Shown here: one piece after another, positions 29,789-37,925 of the stretch
How the letters are laid out: each line of letters starts with the position of its first letter
How positions within the stretch are numbered: position 1 is the first letter of the stretch
From: Allochromatium palmeri
GTDB taxonomy: Bacteria > Pseudomonadota > Gammaproteobacteria > Chromatiales > Chromatiaceae
Direction: 5' to 3'
Length of the DNA: 45,045 bases
Assembly (NCBI RefSeq): GCF_009720725.1
Contig: NZ_WNKT01000033.1
Coordinates: 1 to 45,045, forward strand
Notes under the pieces: model-generated
What the model saw: only the letters and a program-made list of their open reading frames with translations
Databases searched by the model: none
What the model was told of the DNA's origin: nothing
Translations under genes and position numbers: made by a program

Positions 29789-30406
29789 ATGACTCACTAT
29801 GCAATGGTCATCGACCTCAACACCTGTGTCGGCTGCAATGCCTGCATGGCCGCCTGCGCGATGGAGAACCAGACGCCGGTTTGGAACGAAGGCAAGTGGC
29901 GCACCTATGTGCACGACAAGGAGATCGGTCTCGGCTCGGACGTGCAACGGCGCTTCTTCCCGCGGCTGTGTAATCACTGTGACAACCCGCCATGCATGAC
30001 GGTCTGTCCAACCGGGGCGACCCAGAAGAAAGACAACGGCATCGTCTTCGTCGATCAGGAGCTGTGCATGGGCTGCGGGGCCTGCGCCATGGCCTGTCCC
30101 TATCATGCGCGCGTGCCCGTCACCCGGCGCGACATGCGCGAGGGTCGCGAGTTCTACGGCTCGGACTATCGGCGCACCAGTCCGAGCATGGACAAGTGCT
30201 CCTTCTGCGATCACCTGGTCGAGCAGGGCCGCAAGCCGGCCTGTGTCGAGACCTGTGTCGGCTCGGCGCGCATGTTCGGCGACCTCGACGATCCCGATGA
30301 TCCGGTGGCCCAGATGGTGGCGAGCGGGGCGGCGCGGGCGCTGATGCCGCACATCGGCACCCGGCCCAATGTCTATTACATCGACGATATCCGCTGGAGG
30401 AGCTAA
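29789..30406 (+). CDS. Four-cluster ferredoxin-type electron transfer subunit (PsrB-like)
   Basis: A 205-residue iron-sulfur subunit expected to pass electrons between the catalytic subunit and the membrane subunit. Four Cys motifs are visible: CVGCNACMAAC (~11-21), CNHCDNPPCMTVC (~58-70), CMGCGACAMAC (~91-101) and CSFCDHLVEQGRKPACVETC (~135-154). Together these 16 Cys would bind four [4Fe-4S] clusters, as in DmsB/PsrB. It has no signal of its own, so it would be exported together with the Tat-bearing subunit. AAGGAGGA precedes the ATG at ideal spacing, 15 bases after the upstream stop. Confidence 0.92.
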   Translation: MTHYAMVIDLNTCVGCNACMAACAMENQTPVWNEGKWRTYVHDKEIGLGSDVQRRFFPRLCNHCDNPPCMTVCPTGATQKKDNGIVFVDQELCMGCGACAMACPYHARVPVTRRDMREGREFYGSDYRRTSPSMDKCSFCDHLVEQGRKPACVETCVGSARMFGDLDDPDDPVAQMVASGAARALMPHIGTRPNVYYIDDIRWRS

Positions 30407-30410
30407 CGCG

Positions 30411-31370
30411 ATGGACGTCAACATGACCTATGCGACCCAGGAGATGTGGACCTGGTGGCTCGCCATCTATCTCTACTTCGGCGGTCTCGGCGCGGCGACG
30501 CTCGCCGTGACTTTTTTGACCGACATGTATCTCAAACCCAATCGCTATCTGGTGATCTGGGGCGCGGGCGCGGGCGTGGTGCTGCTGGCGCTCGGTTCGC
30601 TGATGCTGTTCGGCCATCTGCTCGATAAGACGGCGGTGCTGACCATTCTCAATCCAATGGCGCTGTTCAATCAGTCGAGCGCCTGGATCGCCTGGGGCAC
30701 CCAGTTCATCATCTGGATGATGGTCTGGGGTGTGCTCTATGCGCTGCCCTATGTGCGCGAGACCAAGTTTCCGCATAAGGTGCCGGTGATCCGCGACCTG
30801 ATCGACAAGCCATTCGTCATCGGCACGGCCAAGCTGGTGCAGAGTTTTCATCGCGGGGTCGGCTGGCTGGCGGTCATCAACGGCGTGGGCGTGGCCGTCT
30901 ACACGGGTCTGCTGCTGCAATCCTTCCCGGCGGTGGCGCTGTGGCACAATCCGGCGGTGCCGCTGCTGTTCACGGTTTCAGCCTTTTCGACCGCGATGGC
31001 CTTCCTGCTGGTGCTGATGTATACCCTGCTGCACGATCAGGCGGATGAGCATGTGCGGGTGCTCTATGAGCGCATCGACCTGGTGCTGATCGCTGCCGAG
31101 CTGGTGATCCTGTTCTCGCTCTATCAGTACCTCAAGAACGGCTCGGAGTCCGGCGTGCGCTCGATGGAGCTGTTGTGGAATGACTATGGCTGGCTGATCG
31201 GCTTCATCGGCTTCGGTCTGATCGTGCCCTTCCTGCTCGAACTCAAGGGTGTGATGCGCGGCTGGGCCAGTCGGGTGCCGATCCTCACCGCCTCGGTGTT
31301 GGTGCTGGCGGGCGGCTATCTGCTGCGGCATTACTTCATGTATGCCGGGGTCTATGCCTATCCCTGGTGA
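30411..31370 (+). CDS. NrfD/PsrC-type membrane anchor subunit
   Basis: A 319-residue integral membrane protein with eight hydrophobic segments (roughly 14-36, 42-68, 85-109, 145-170, 178-208, 222-240, 257-280, 287-312). It resembles NrfD/PsrC quinone-interacting subunits, including the closing YLLRHYFMYAGVYAYPW segment common to that family. It should link the periplasmic subunits to the quinone pool. I start it at the ATG at 30411, which follows GGAGGAG within the end of the B gene; only four bases separate the two genes. Confidence 0.9.
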   Translation: MDVNMTYATQEMWTWWLAIYLYFGGLGAATLAVTFLTDMYLKPNRYLVIWGAGAGVVLLALGSLMLFGHLLDKTAVLTILNPMALFNQSSAWIAWGTQFIIWMMVWGVLYALPYVRETKFPHKVPVIRDLIDKPFVIGTAKLVQSFHRGVGWLAVINGVGVAVYTGLLLQSFPAVALWHNPAVPLLFTVSAFSTAMAFLLVLMYTLLHDQADEHVRVLYERIDLVLIAAELVILFSLYQYLKNGSESGVRSMELLWNDYGWLIGFIGFGLIVPFLLELKGVMRGWASRVPILTASVLVLAGGYLLRHYFMYAGVYAYPW

Positions 31371-31461
31371 GGCTTGAAGCGCGTTTGGCGCGACGGCTTG
31401 GGGCTGGAATGGACGCCGGCCCCGATCTGTTCCGCAGACGTTCGAGGAAATCATTCAATCC

Positions 31462-32022
31462 ATGATGTCTAACCACGACCCGAGCCATCTACGCCGACTC
31501 GCCGCCTTGCTGGCGATGCCCGAGGCGGATGCCCTAGAGGCACTGCGCGAGATCGCCGAGCAGCAGTCCTGGCTGGCTGAGCCGATCGCCGAGCTGGAGT
31601 CCCTGCCGCTGGAGCACTGGCAGGCCGAGCATACGCGGCTGTTCGTGAGCGGCTATCCCAAAACGCCCTGTCCGCCCTTCGAGTCCGCCTATCGGCAAGG
31701 CAACATGGGTGGCACAACGGCCCTGGATCTCCAGGGACTCTATCATCGCGCCGGATTGGAAGCGGGCGAGACGCCGCCCGACTATCTGGGCACACAACTG
31801 GAGTTCGCGGCCTATCTGCTGGACGCGGGGCAGGCTGAGGGGAGTGCGGACTGTCTGGCAGGCGCGCTGGCGACCGAGCTTTGGGATGAACATCTGAGCC
31901 GGTGGCTGCCGCGTTTTGCCCAGGATCTACAGGCCCAGACTGAATTGGTGCTCTATCGCCGTCTCGGTGAACAACTGGCGGCGCTCTGTCCGCAAGCACC
32001 GGAGTGCGCGGATGATGCCTGA
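31462..32022 (+). CDS. TorD/DmsD/NarJ-family molybdoenzyme chaperone
   Basis: A 186-residue helical protein with the family core: PCPPFESAYRQG (~69-80), followed by a GLEAGETPPDYLGTQLEFAAY-type stretch (~94-114). Such proteins bind the Tat signal of a molybdoenzyme and hold it for cofactor insertion, which fits the Tat motif on the A subunit. Two adjacent ATG codons (31462, 31465) follow a GAGGAAA about 14 bases upstream. A 91-base gap separates it from the membrane subunit. The last 11 bases overlap the next gene. Confidence 0.88.
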   Translation: MMSNHDPSHLRRLAALLAMPEADALEALREIAEQQSWLAEPIAELESLPLEHWQAEHTRLFVSGYPKTPCPPFESAYRQGNMGGTTALDLQGLYHRAGLEAGETPPDYLGTQLEFAAYLLDAGQAEGSADCLAGALATELWDEHLSRWLPRFAQDLQAQTELVLYRRLGEQLAALCPQAPECADDA

Positions 32023-32572
32023 AGCAGCCTGGTGCCTCTGTCCCGAAGAGCTGGCCGAGGATCAGGCGCTGAGCGAGGCGGTCGTTGCCGTCCACACGAC
32101 CCTCCTCGCCGGCCCCCTGGCGGGCGATCCCATGCTCAATCTGGCCCTGCCGATCGAAGTCCGCGCCCTGCGTCGCATCGAGGACTGGCGCGTGCTGTTG
32201 CTGCTGACGCCCTGGATGCTCGCGCGTCTGCTGTTTCCCGATCGGCCGCCACCGCTGGCGCTGCCCGAAGGCTGGTCAGCCGCCGAGCGTGCAAACGCCG
32301 AGTATCTGGTCCTGGGGCCGCGTCTGAACTTCAGGCTGTTCGGCCAATCTCAGCAGGCCCATCTCGGCTACTACGACCGGCTCGGGCACGCGCTGCTGCA
32401 ACCCCTGTGTCTGAACATGGAACCCTATCGCGACGCCGATGCCGTCTTCGAGCGCTGGAGCGAAGTCATCCGTGTGCGCGACGAGAACATGGAGGCCGCG
32501 CGGCGCGATTGCCCGATGCAGAAAGAGGTCTCAAGGCGCGAGCTCTTTCGACGCTTAAAGCCTGGAGGCTGA
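32012..32572 (+). CDS. HybE-like (NiFe-hydrogenase assembly chaperone family) protein
   Basis: A 186-residue protein resembling HybE/HupJ. Shared features are the core LLLLTPWMLARLLFPDRP (~55-72; E. coli HybE has TPWMLSAVIFPG), the PLCLNMEPYRDADAVFERW segment in place of the conserved SPL region, and a C-terminal SRRELFRRL like the GRRALLFGRR tail of HybE. HybE is a cytoplasmic chaperone for Tat-exported hydrogenase 2, so a role in maturation or export proofreading of this molybdoenzyme is inferred. The ATG at 32012 follows GGAG by seven bases and overlaps the TorD-like gene by 11 bases. No hydrogenase gene is in the window. Confidence 0.7.
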   Translation: MMPEAAWCLCPEELAEDQALSEAVVAVHTTLLAGPLAGDPMLNLALPIEVRALRRIEDWRVLLLLTPWMLARLLFPDRPPPLALPEGWSAAERANAEYLVLGPRLNFRLFGQSQQAHLGYYDRLGHALLQPLCLNMEPYRDADAVFERWSEVIRVRDENMEAARRDCPMQKEVSRRELFRRLKPGG

Positions 32573-32587
32573 TTCACGTTGCTCGAT

Positions 32588-34192
32588 TTAATAGCGCGCC
32601 CGCAGGATGAGCCAGTCCGTGCCCTTGTATTCGAGCAATAGCTCGATGATTCCAGCCTGAGTGACCAGACGCGACTGTTGATCGAGATAATTGACCTGGA
32701 ACACCGCCATGAGGGCGCAGCGTTGGCTGTCAGCGATCGGCTGGACCTGGGTCTGCTCAAAGGTGATCCGCCGTGCCGAGGTCGTGCGGAACCACTCGGC
32801 ATAGGTCTGGCGAATGGCGAACCAGGTCGCTAAGTCGTTTTCCTTGGCCAGTGGGCTGTAGAGCGCCATAAGTTGGTCGAGCGCACCGTTTTGATAGGCG
32901 TTCTGAAAACGGCTCAGGATCTCGGGCGCCGCCTGACAGCGGACCTCGATCGGCGCGCTGGCGATCGCGGTGGGCTTGGCGGTCGCAACGGCTGGCGCCG
33001 CGCCCAAGGCCAGCGGTGCCGCCGGCGGCGTGGGCGGCGTGGGTCGGTCGGGCAGAGTGGCCGCCGGAATGCGGGTGCGCGGAGCGGATGAGGCCGTGGG
33101 ATCGGATTTCACAGGCGGCGGCGCTTGGCGCGTGGGCGCTGTTGCAGGCGCGGCGGATGGTCGATCCTCGGCGTCAAGGGGCGCCGACGCTGGTTCTGGT
33201 TTCGCCGATGTTGGCTCGACTAAGATGGCGCGCGGCGCCTGATCGGGCGGCTCCCGATCGAAGGTCTCCGGCTCCGGCACGACGGTTGATGCCTCGTCGA
33301 GCGGGTCGCTTGGTGGAACATCGACGAGCGCGACCTCGCGTGGTGAATCCTCCCGCTCGCTTGGCACAGGTCTGAGGTCTGGCTGTGAGGCATCCGCATC
33401 AGGAGCCGAAGCCTGCGCGATGAGCGGCCGCAGAGACTCTGGCATTGGCCGCGGGTCTTCAATCTCGGGTGCCGGCGCATCCACCAGCACGGGCCTTGGT
33501 GCGATGCCGAGCGGATGGTGGATGATCCTGGGAGCCCGCTTGGGTGGTTCCTCCGGCCAGAGCGCGAGTGTGAATATCAGGACACCGGCTATGGCCGCTA
33601 TACTCAGCAGTCGCTGCTGGAGCGGCGTGAGTGCCGTGAGCCGCGCATGTGTCCAGACCCAGGCCGGTGCGACCACATCTCTGAGTGCCTCTGGCAACCA
33701 AACCGGCGGCAAACGCCAGGCGCGTCGAGCGGTGGATCCGCTAGCCGAGTGTCGCGATGTCTTGTGCGCACCGACGCGCGTCGTGCCACGCTCGCCGCGT
33801 TGAAAGGCGGCAAAGGCGCGGTTGATCTGCTCAGTGCGATGGGTCGCCCAGTCCGTGCGTTCAGGGTGTCGATCCGGATGATAGACCTGGACCAATCGCC
33901 GGTAGCGTTGCTTGGCCAGTGTCGCTGACGTGCTGGGATCGAGTCCCAAGGTCTCAGGCGCAGGCGGATCATCGCTGGCGAAGAGCCATTGGTCGAGCAG
34001 ACGGTAAGCGGTTGCGCTGGCTTCGGTGCGCGCGAGCCGCTGCCGCCCGATCGCCTGCTCCAGCTCGGCCGCACGCGGATTGTCCGGATTGCTCAACCAG
34101 ACGAGCAGGGCATCGAGATGCAGTTCCAGCGCCAGGCTCGGGCGTCCGCTGGCAAGTGACTTGGCGATCTGGTGCGTCCAGGATAGGCTCAT
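32588..34192 (-). CDS. J-domain protein with one membrane segment and a C-terminal NTF2/SnoaL-like domain
   Basis: A 534-residue protein with no close named relative that I recognise. An N-terminal helical region (~1-75) precedes a J domain (~83-131) with the diagnostic HPD at 105-107. One membrane segment follows at ~195-213, then a long Pro/Ala/Glu-rich linker (~215-405) and a compact C-terminal domain (~412-534). That domain, with ILSRFQNAYQNGALDQLMALY and LATWFAIRQTYAEWF, looks like the NTF2/SnoaL-like fold. The layout suggests an inner-membrane co-chaperone that recruits DnaK in the cytoplasm and projects a ligand-binding domain outside. It is convergent with the molybdoenzyme operon, ending 15 bases from it. 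Confidence 0.75.
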   Translation of the reverse strand: MSLSWTHQIAKSLASGRPSLALELHLDALLVWLSNPDNPRAAELEQAIGRQRLARTEASATAYRLLDQWLFASDDPPAPETLGLDPSTSATLAKQRYRRLVQVYHPDRHPERTDWATHRTEQINRAFAAFQRGERGTTRVGAHKTSRHSASGSTARRAWRLPPVWLPEALRDVVAPAWVWTHARLTALTPLQQRLLSIAAIAGVLIFTLALWPEEPPKRAPRIIHHPLGIAPRPVLVDAPAPEIEDPRPMPESLRPLIAQASAPDADASQPDLRPVPSEREDSPREVALVDVPPSDPLDEASTVVPEPETFDREPPDQAPRAILVEPTSAKPEPASAPLDAEDRPSAAPATAPTRQAPPPVKSDPTASSAPRTRIPAATLPDRPTPPTPPAAPLALGAAPAVATAKPTAIASAPIEVRCQAAPEILSRFQNAYQNGALDQLMALYSPLAKENDLATWFAIRQTYAEWFRTTSARRITFEQTQVQPIADSQRCALMAVFQVNYLDQQSRLVTQAGIIELLLEYKGTDWLILRARY

Positions 34193-34288
34193 GGATCAAG
34201 TGGCGGGTCAGTCATGTGGTCAAACAGGCAGCCGCTCGTCGCGCACTCAGGCGCGGCGCGGTTTAGGATCTTGAACGGGGGTGGAATC

Positions 34289-34714
34289 ATGTCCCGGACA
34301 GAACGTCGTTTTCTGCGCCATCCATCCGATGTACCCATCCGGTATTCATTGCGCGAGGTGGTCACCGACGAGCGCGATTATCTACGCAACATCGGCGAGG
34401 GCGGACTCTGCTTCAACGCGCGTCTGGCGATCCAGCCCGGAACACGCATCCATATTCAGATCCCGATCGCCGATCCGGTCTTCGAGGCGGATGGTATCGT
34501 CGCCTGGTGCGATCGCCACGGAGCGATCTTCGAGGTCGGGGTGCGCTTCGAGGGCGTCGAGGATCGCTATGGGGTGCGGATGGTCGAGCAGGTCTGCCAT
34601 ATCGAGCACTATCGTCACGAGATCCAGGAGCGCGAGGGACGGTCACTGAGCAGCGAGGAAGCGGCGCTGGAATGGATCCAGAAATACGCCGACCGCTTCC
34701 CCGGCAGCGGCTGA
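34289..34714 (+). CDS. PilZ-domain protein (putative cyclic di-GMP binder)
   Basis: A 141-residue, single-domain protein. The PilZ c-di-GMP motif is seen as RRFLRHPSDVPIRY at the N terminus (RxxxR) and NIGEGGLCF (~36-44, the [DN]xSxxG position with G for S). A short helical tail (~100-141) follows the barrel. The ATG at 34289 is preceded by GGGGGTGGA; upstream in-frame codons lie in the divergent intergenic region. Such proteins usually link c-di-GMP to motility or surface behaviour; the partner here is unknown. Confidence 0.88.
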   Translation: MSRTERRFLRHPSDVPIRYSLREVVTDERDYLRNIGEGGLCFNARLAIQPGTRIHIQIPIADPVFEADGIVAWCDRHGAIFEVGVRFEGVEDRYGVRMVEQVCHIEHYRHEIQEREGRSLSSEEAALEWIQKYADRFPGSG

Positions 34715-34736
34715 TCGTGGCGCAGGCCGTGTCGGC

Positions 34737-35165
34737 TCAGTCGTCACGATGGAATTCACCTTCAATCACCCGCACCCGTGTTTCGGTCCGAACTTCGCCA
34801 GGCGGCTGCATATTCACGGGCTGAATCCGGATATAACGCTCGATCAGACGTCGGCGCAGCGGCGGAATCAGAAGCAGGAAGCCCAGGGCGTCGGTCAGGA
34901 AGCCGGGCAGCAGCAAAAAGAGTCCGGCGGCCAGGATCAGCGCTCCGTCCATCAGTTCGATAGCGGGCACCTCGCCCCGGTCGAGCAGGTCGCGCACCCG
35001 CATCAGTACGCCAAAGCCCTGGTGGCGCACCAGCCAGGCGCCGATGACGGCGGTCAGGATCGAGAGCAGGATGGTCGGCAGGGCGCCGATCTCGGAACCG
35101 ACCTGGATCAGAAAATAGATCTCGGTCAGCGGCAGACCGATGAAGAGCAGAATGAGCAGCGGCAC
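34737..35165 (-). CDS. fxsA: FxsA family membrane protein
   Basis: A 142-residue small membrane protein of the FxsA family, named for suppression of phage T7 exclusion by F plasmid when overproduced. Four hydrophobic stretches are present. The family pattern PLLILLFIGLPLTEIYFLI at the start and LLLPGFLTDALGFLLLIPP (~75-93) before RRRLIERYI are clear. I choose the GTG at 35165 because GGAGAA lies about eight bases upstream and gives the canonical N terminus; an ATG ten codons further up is possible. It is divergent from cutA, as the gene pair is often found. Confidence 0.88.
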   Translation of the reverse strand: MPLLILLFIGLPLTEIYFLIQVGSEIGALPTILLSILTAVIGAWLVRHQGFGVLMRVRDLLDRGEVPAIELMDGALILAAGLFLLLPGFLTDALGFLLLIPPLRRRLIERYIRIQPVNMQPPGEVRTETRVRVIEGEFHRDD

Positions 35166-35322
35166 GATGGCATTCTCCGTTGAATGAGCAGTCATCGGGT
35201 CCGGGCGGACGGAATCTATCGCGGCTGGCGCGGTCAGAATCCGGCCTTCGTTGGCCCCGACGGTTTTCCGAAACCTTACCCTGTCGGCGAGATCAAGTCC
35301 AAGCAAGATCGAGTCCCCAAGC

Positions 35323-35661
35323 ATGTCAACCCATTATCGTCTGATCCTCTGTACCTGTCCCGACCAGAACACGGCGCTGCGCCTGGCCGAGGCCCTGGTC
35401 GAAGAACGGCTGGCCGCGTGTGCCAGTCTGGTTCCCGGCCTGACCTCGGTCTATCGCTGGGACGGGCGTATCCAGCATGATTCGGAAGTCCTGCTCCTGA
35501 TCAAGAGCGTCGAGGCCTGTGTCGAGCCGCTGACCGAACGCTTGCGCCAGTTGCATCCGTATGACGTACCAGAGATCATCGCCCTCCCCATCGTCTCGGG
35601 GTCGAGCGACTATCTGAATTGGGTGAGTGAATGTGTGAACGCCGTGGAGCGAGACTCGTGA
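35323..35661 (+). CDS. cutA: Divalent cation tolerance protein CutA
   Basis: A 112-residue trimeric signal-protein-like fold (CutA1), linked to copper/divalent cation tolerance. Family landmarks are LILCTCPDQNTALRLAEALV, LAACASLVPGLTSVYRWDG and LHPYDVPEIIALPI. The ATG at 35323 gives the normal length. The stop overlaps the dsbD GTG start (GTGA), matching the common cutA-dsbD pairing and coupling their translation. Confidence 0.94.
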   Translation: MSTHYRLILCTCPDQNTALRLAEALVEERLAACASLVPGLTSVYRWDGRIQHDSEVLLLIKSVEACVEPLTERLRQLHPYDVPEIIALPIVSGSSDYLNWVSECVNAVERDS

Positions 35662-37925
35662 AACGAACCGGGCTGTGGATTTGGGCGTGGCTATGGCTGG
35701 CGGGTGCCTTGGTCTGCGCTCCGGCGCTGGCCGAGGACTTCCTGACTCAGGAGCAAGCCTTTCCGGTCAGCGCCGAGGTGACTGGACCTGAAGCCGTGCG
35801 CGTCATCTGGGAGACGGCCGATGGCTACTATCTCTATAAGAGCAAGCTCAGGTTCGACACCGAGACGCCCGGAATCACGCTCGGCATGGCAACACTGCCC
35901 GACGCTGAAACCAAGCAGGACGAATTCTTCGGCAAGGTCGAGATCTATCACGGACGGCTCGCGGTCGACTTACCCATCACGCGCGAGCCGGGATCGGGCA
36001 ACCGTCTGACGCTGCGTATCGGCTCACAGGGCTGTGCCGATGCCGGATTCTGCTATCCGCCGCATCGCGAGACACTGACGCTGGAACTGCCCGAGCCTGT
36101 CGCGGCGCCGGCGCCAACCGAGGTCAAACCGAACCGTCTGGCGGCCTTGATGGCGTCCACCAGGCCGGGTCGGGGGCTGTCGAGCCGCGACGAGATTCCC
36201 GAGGTCGAGCAGGCGTTCCGCTTCCAGTCCGAGGTCGTCGCGCCCGATCGCGTGCAGCTCACCTGGGACATCGCGCCTGACACCTATCTCTACGCCGATC
36301 TGATCGAGATCACGCTCGTCGATGCGCCCGAGGTCGCGCTCGGTGTCATCGAGCGCCCGAGCGGCACGCTCAAACATGACTCAGTGCTGCCCGATGGCTC
36401 CATCGGCGAGGTCGAGATCTATCAGGGCCGGCTCGATCTGAGCGTACCGCTCGTGCGTGCCGCGACGGCGCCGACTGAAGCGACACTGGTCGTCAAATAT
36501 CAGGGCTGCGCCGAGATCGGGATCTGCTATCCGCCGCAGACCCGGCGGGTCGCGCTGAGCCTGCCTGAAGCTTCGGCGGCCAGTGTTCGCGCCCTCGCTG
36601 ACAGCCCGCCGATCTCCGAACAGGATCGCATCGCCGCCGTGCTTGCAGGCGAGGGGCTGTGGGTGATCCTCGTCGTCTTCTTCGGCTTCGGGCTGCTGCT
36701 GGCCTTCACGCCCTGCATTTTCCCGATGATTCCGATCCTTTCGGGCATCATCGCCGGGCAGGGCGAGGGATTGACCACGCGCAAGGCCTTTGTGCTGTCG
36801 CTGGTCTATGTGCTGGCAATGGCCCTGACCTATACCATCGTCGGCGTGCTGGCCGGGCTGTTCGGGGCCAATCTCCAGGCCGTGTTCCAGAACCCCTGGA
36901 TCCTGACCGCTTTTGCGCTGGTGTTCGTCGCACTGGCGCTGTCGATGTTCGGCTTTTATGAACTGCAACTGCCATCGAGCCTGCAAACCAAGCTCGCCGA
37001 GTTCAGCAATCGTCAGGAGGGCGGCACCCTGATCGGCGTGGCCATCATGGGCCTGCTCTCGGCGCTGATCGTCGGACCCTGCGTGGCGCCGCCGCTGTTC
37101 GGCGCGCTCATCTATATCAGTCAGACCGGAGACGCGCTGCTCGGCGGGCTGGCGCTGTTCGCGCTCAGTCTTGGCATGGGCGCACCACTGATCGTCATCG
37201 GCACCTCGGCCGGTCGCTATCTGCCGCGCGCCGGAGCCTGGATGGACGCAGTCAAGGCCGTGTTCGGCGTGGCGCTGCTGGGCGTGGCCATCCTGATGCT
37301 CGAACGCATTCTGCCGCCGGCCGTCGCCATGCTGCTCTGGGCGCTGCTGCTGATCTGCTCGGCGGTCTATATGGGCGCGCTGACTCAGATCCAGCCGGGG
37401 GCGAATGGGTGGAGTAAGCTGTGGAAAGGGCTGGGGCTGGGCCTGCTGATCTATGGCGCGCTCATGCTGGTCGGCGCGGCGGCCGGTGGGCGTGATACGC
37501 TCCAGCCGCTGCGGGGTTTGCTGCCAGTGGGTGCCCTGGCCGGCAGCGCCGAGCACGCGACCTTCAAGCGCATCAAATCGGTCGCTGATTTGGAACGTGA
37601 GCTGGCTCAAGCCCAGGCGAGCGGTCAGCCGGTGCTGCTCGATTTCTATGCCGACTGGTGCGTGTCCTGCAAGGAGATGGAGCGCTACACCTTCAGCGAT
37701 CCGGCCGTGATCGCTGAGATGAACCGCTTCGTCCTGCTTCAGGCCGATGTCACGGCCAATGACGCTGAGGATCGCGCCCTGATCCAGGGTCGCTTCGGTC
37801 TGCCCGGGCCACCGGCGATCCTGTTCTTCGATCGCGCCGGTCAGGAACTCGTCAACTATCGTCTGGTGGGCTTCTCGCCCGCTGAGCCATTTGCCGCGCA
37901 TCTGCGCCAGGTCATCGCCCCATGA
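35658..37925 (+). CDS. dsbD: Thiol:disulfide interchange protein DsbD with duplicated N-terminal domain
   Basis: Carries reducing power from cytoplasmic thioredoxin to the periplasm. A signal peptide (~1-25, ending APALA) is followed by two DsbD-alpha domains in tandem (~29-142 and ~183-302), each with its own Cys pair (CADAGFCYPP and CAEIGICYPP). Then come the eight-helix DsbD-beta domain (~333-607) with Cys in FTPCIFPMIP and VGPCVAPPLFG, and a C-terminal thioredoxin domain (~635-754) with FYADWCVSCKEME. At 755 residues it is longer than the usual ~570-600 because of the extra alpha domain. The GTG at 35658 follows GGAG. It overlaps the TlpA-like gene by four bases. Confidence 0.94.
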   Translation: MKRTGLWIWAWLWLAGALVCAPALAEDFLTQEQAFPVSAEVTGPEAVRVIWETADGYYLYKSKLRFDTETPGITLGMATLPDAETKQDEFFGKVEIYHGRLAVDLPITREPGSGNRLTLRIGSQGCADAGFCYPPHRETLTLELPEPVAAPAPTEVKPNRLAALMASTRPGRGLSSRDEIPEVEQAFRFQSEVVAPDRVQLTWDIAPDTYLYADLIEITLVDAPEVALGVIERPSGTLKHDSVLPDGSIGEVEIYQGRLDLSVPLVRAATAPTEATLVVKYQGCAEIGICYPPQTRRVALSLPEASAASVRALADSPPISEQDRIAAVLAGEGLWVILVVFFGFGLLLAFTPCIFPMIPILSGIIAGQGEGLTTRKAFVLSLVYVLAMALTYTIVGVLAGLFGANLQAVFQNPWILTAFALVFVALALSMFGFYELQLPSSLQTKLAEFSNRQEGGTLIGVAIMGLLSALIVGPCVAPPLFGALIYISQTGDALLGGLALFALSLGMGAPLIVIGTSAGRYLPRAGAWMDAVKAVFGVALLGVAILMLERILPPAVAMLLWALLLICSAVYMGALTQIQPGANGWSKLWKGLGLGLLIYGALMLVGAAAGGRDTLQPLRGLLPVGALAGSAEHATFKRIKSVADLERELAQAQASGQPVLLDFYADWCVSCKEMERYTFSDPAVIAEMNRFVLLQADVTANDAEDRALIQGRFGLPGPPAILFFDRAGQELVNYRLVGFSPAEPFAAHLRQVIAP

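Noticed and set aside
27815-30424. Very long open frame on the minus strand opposite the molybdoenzyme genes
   Set aside because: It has no start context or family resemblance and its residues (many His, Asp, Gly, Leu) are those expected from antisense reading of GC-rich codons. The plus strand encodes clear FeS/Mo proteins.
26999-31370. Calling the molybdoenzyme genes soeABC
   Set aside because: The context fits a sulfur oxidiser, but SoeA is described as cytoplasm-oriented without a Tat signal, while this subunit has a clear SRRAFLK motif. I left the symbol blank.
36381-37901. Long minus-strand open frame opposite dsbD, rich in His, Gln and Arg
   Set aside because: Composition is the mirror of hydrophobic codons in DsbD; no domain is recognisable. 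The same applies to minus-strand frames opposite leuC (598-2028), purL (25110-26669) and accC (39531-40991).
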